This document shows, piece after piece, positions 58,448-59,846 of a stretch of 59,846 bases of DNA (its first letter is position 1; every line of letters begins with the position of its first letter). The notes below the pieces were generated by a model. That model made no database searches. It was given only the letters and a program-made list of their open reading frames with translations, and was not told the origin of the DNA. The DNA comes from a virus, in the IMG/VR virus record IMGVR_UViG_3300030099_005700, positions 1 to 59,846 of that record. One strand, given 5' to 3'. The position numbers and the translations under genes were made by a program.

Positions 58448-58708
58448 TTATTTGCCCTGCGCTTCTTTGCGTTTTTGATACCTCGCTTTTTGTTTAGCGC
58501 GTATGCTGTTACGGTTTTTGCGGTAATATTCTTTATTGTAGTCTGCCCGCTTTTTACGCCTCTTTTTCCACTCTTCTGGGTCCAGCGCCTTGAGTAATTC
58601 CTCTTTGCGTTCGAACACATCCTTGTTGTTCCTGTAATATTCCCGCTGATACTGTAACCGTTTTTCACGGTTTTTGCGGTAATACTCTTGTTTTTTAGCA
58701 TCAGGCAT
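58448..58708 (-). CDS. Small basic protein with YYRKN repeats
   Basis: 86 residues, Lys/Arg/Tyr-rich, with YYRKNREKRLQYQREYYRN and YNKEYYRKNRNSIRA repeats. Such repeated segments are DNA-binding linkers in HNH and GIY-YIG endonucleases; no catalytic motif is present. Ends next to copy B of the 83-bp element, as the terminase does next to copy A. The longer overlapping frame at 58393-58770 is a shadow. Confidence 0.65.
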   Translation of the reverse strand: MPDAKKQEYYRKNREKRLQYQREYYRNNKDVFERKEELLKALDPEEWKKRRKKRADYNKEYYRKNRNSIRAKQKARYQKRKEAQGK

Positions 58709-58911
58709 GGCGCAAACAATCCCGAAATTGGGCGTTTGTCAAATTTTTTCATAAACAAGACCACACACACATACGGCGCTCGAGAAAAACGACACCCCCA
58801 CCCGTAGCGTCTTGATCCATGGGCCCTGATTCATGATTCGGGGTTCAAGGTGCGGGATTCCCGTAAAACGTTTTATGGAAATTCTGGCTCTTTGCTACCT
58901 TTCCAAGTGAT
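58709..58911. other. Intergenic region between divergent genes
   Basis: Holds no gene. It contains an AAACGTTT palindrome (TAAAACGTTTTA, 58864-58875) and CCTGATTCATGATTCGGGGTTCAAGG-like words related to those at 271-310. I see no clear -35/-10 pair for either neighbour. Confidence 0.6.
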
Positions 58912-59529
58912 ATGGAAAAGACCATACATCACACCACAGATAGCTCCCCTTTCGGGGAGGATGAGTTGGCAAAGATCAAGCCTTATGCCCCTCGACTGAA
59001 GGAAATTGCAAAGGCTTCTGACAAGCTTACCGATGAGCTTGCCCTTCTCCGCTCCAAGATGCGGGCGGACGGGTTAGACGATCGGAAAGTTTGCCTCTTC
59101 TGCAAGATCTCCTCCGGAGTTCTCGCAGCTTCCGACTACAAGGTCCCCTTCGCCCCTGAGGCAATGGAACTGACCTTGCAGGACGCTAAGGCGCGGAAGC
59201 TTAAGAAGACGCCTACCGTGCCGAATTTCAAGTTTCTTGGCACTGCCAAGGAACTGAAGACGGCGATTGCTCTTGCGAAAGAGCGCACCAGCGCCACGGG
59301 TCCCAGCGACCTTCCTGCCGACAAGGCGGGCGAAATGCTGGCGCTTGTTAAGGCTGGCGAAAAGCCCAAGCCTAAGGACAAGAGCGGTGCTGGCGAGGTT
59401 AGCGCCCTTGGCCGGATCGAATCTGACATCGCTAATGCGGTTGGAGATGAGAAACTGGATCTTGCCGGACTCAAATCGATTGTGTCGCTTTGCCAGCGAC
59501 ACATCAAGAAGCTAGAAGACAAAGCCTAA
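58912..59529 (+). CDS. Early-type protein, function unknown
   Basis: 205 residues, Lys/Ala-rich with a helical centre (LDDRKVCLFCKISSGVLAAS contains CLFC, a possible metal-binding pair) and a charged tail. Not recognised. Its ATG is preceded by CCAAGTGAT, no Shine-Dalgarno sequence. On the circular map it lies just before the terminator and repeats, upstream of the early promoter, and its end is duplicated at 1-58. Confidence 0.7.
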   Translation: MEKTIHHTTDSSPFGEDELAKIKPYAPRLKEIAKASDKLTDELALLRSKMRADGLDDRKVCLFCKISSGVLAASDYKVPFAPEAMELTLQDAKARKLKKTPTVPNFKFLGTAKELKTAIALAKERTSATGPSDLPADKAGEMLALVKAGEKPKPKDKSGAGEVSALGRIESDIANAVGDEKLDLAGLKSIVSLCQRHIKKLEDKA

Positions 59530-59844
59530 CCCTAACCCTGTCCCCCTAACCCTGAAAAGGGTTAGGGGGACTTTTTTGTGCCCTCGTCCCTGCATGGGGG
59601 CGCGGGCATTATTGTTTTAGTCCGCGTGTCAGTCCGCGTGTCAGTCCGCGTGTCAGTCCGCGTGTCAGTCCGCGTGTCAAACGTTTTACCAGATTCTCGT
59701 CAAACGTTTTACCAGATTCTCGTCAAACGTTTTACCAGATTCCCCGATCCCTGAATCCTGAACCCCGATCCATGATCCCTGTATTATTCAAAGACATAAT
59801 TAAACCCTCGTCCACACCTCGTCCACACCTCGTCCACACCTCGT
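59472..59844. repeat. Direct terminal repeat, right copy
   Basis: Identical to 1-373. It includes the gene end (to 59529), the terminator (59540-59577), the 12-bp repeats (59619-59678), the 23-bp repeats (59677-59743) and the 11-bp repeats from 59811. After 59844 the sequence continues the 11-bp repeat (TCC) where the left copy has TTT. Confidence 0.95.
59540..59577 (+). terminator. Rho-independent terminator (repeat copy)
   Basis: The second copy of the 14-bp GAAA-loop hairpin and T6 described at 69-106, directly after the 58912 gene. Confidence 0.93.
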
Positions 59845-59846
59845 CC

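Noticed and set aside
58393-58770. A 125-residue frame overlapping the 58448 gene on the same strand
   Set aside because: It would read through the 83-bp palindrome and has irregular composition; the 86-residue frame has regular repeats and a clean end before the element.
1-59846. Temperate lifestyle
   Set aside because: No integrase, excisionase, attachment site or CI-like repressor was recognised; the HTH proteins at 11903 and 28329 alone are not evidence for lysogeny.

Overview
The window is an essentially complete genome of a tailed, double-stranded DNA phage of about 59.5 kb. The first 373 bases recur exactly at 59472-59844, so the contig closes into a circle or carries a long direct terminal repeat. 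A portal, a large terminase, a capsid-scaffold pair and an 11.6-kb internal-protein gene are present. I recognise no tape measure, tail sheath or tail-tube gene, so a podovirus-like, short-tailed virion is the best guess. A lipoprotein with a spanin-like position in the lysis cluster and consensus sigma70-type promoters point to a Gram-negative host. Several small proteins belong to families I associate with aquatic (marine) phages. I recognise no integrase, CI-type repressor, tRNA, CRISPR array, insertion sequence or phage RNA polymerase. A lytic phage using host RNA polymerase is inferred.

Layout. (1) 59-461 (repeated at 59530-59846): a non-coding region with a hairpin terminator, a G-quadruplex-type run and three different tandem-repeat families, a candidate origin or packaging region. 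(2) 462-6553, + strand: about fifteen tightly packed, mostly unrecognised early genes behind a perfect TTGACA/TATAAT promoter, punctuated by copies of a GTTAAACGTTTAAC palindrome; one is a polynucleotide-kinase-like P-loop protein. (3) 6561-12226, + strand: a second near-identical promoter followed by a MoxR/CobS-like AAA+ ATPase, a protein joining an HExxH metallopeptidase to a VWA-like domain, and companion genes. (4) 12159-28296, - strand: large terminase, a small basic protein, an EF-hand-bearing protein, a coiled-coil protein and a 3854-residue polyvalent protein (J domain, GNAT-like domain, zincin motif, hydrophobic segments). (5) 28329-38532, + strand: probable small terminase, then a replication and recombination block: DUF1599-like protein, RuvC-like resolvase, SF2 helicase, RecB-family Fe-S nuclease, family A DNA polymerase and primase-helicase. 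(6) 38465-41778, - strand: PD-(D/E)XK-like nuclease, small basic proteins and a lysis cassette (GH24-like lysozyme, HExxH protein, amidase, two membrane proteins, spanin-like pair). (7) 41790-58273, - strand: virion genes in the order, following transcription, NUMOD4-like protein, portal, metallopeptidase, scaffold, capsid, small decoration or neck proteins, LamG protein, fibre and tail proteins. (8) 58448-58708 (-) and 58912-59529 (+): two small genes closing the circle.

The genes fit a simple programme. Two host-type promoters fire the early arm. Replication genes form a separate + strand block. Virion genes lie on the - strand with their own promoters ahead of the portal cluster and the capsid gene. 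A small + strand cassette (28-residue membrane peptide, lipoprotein, Pro/Lys peptide) sits backwards between scaffold and capsid and ends at a shared bidirectional terminator; it looks like a moron. Most genes lack a clear Shine-Dalgarno sequence, and several starts lie almost on the predicted transcription start. The points I find most worth pursuing are the dispersed AAACGTTT palindromes, the AAA+/VWA-metallopeptidase module, the twin 83-bp imperfect palindromes, the reversed lipoprotein cassette and the giant polyvalent protein.
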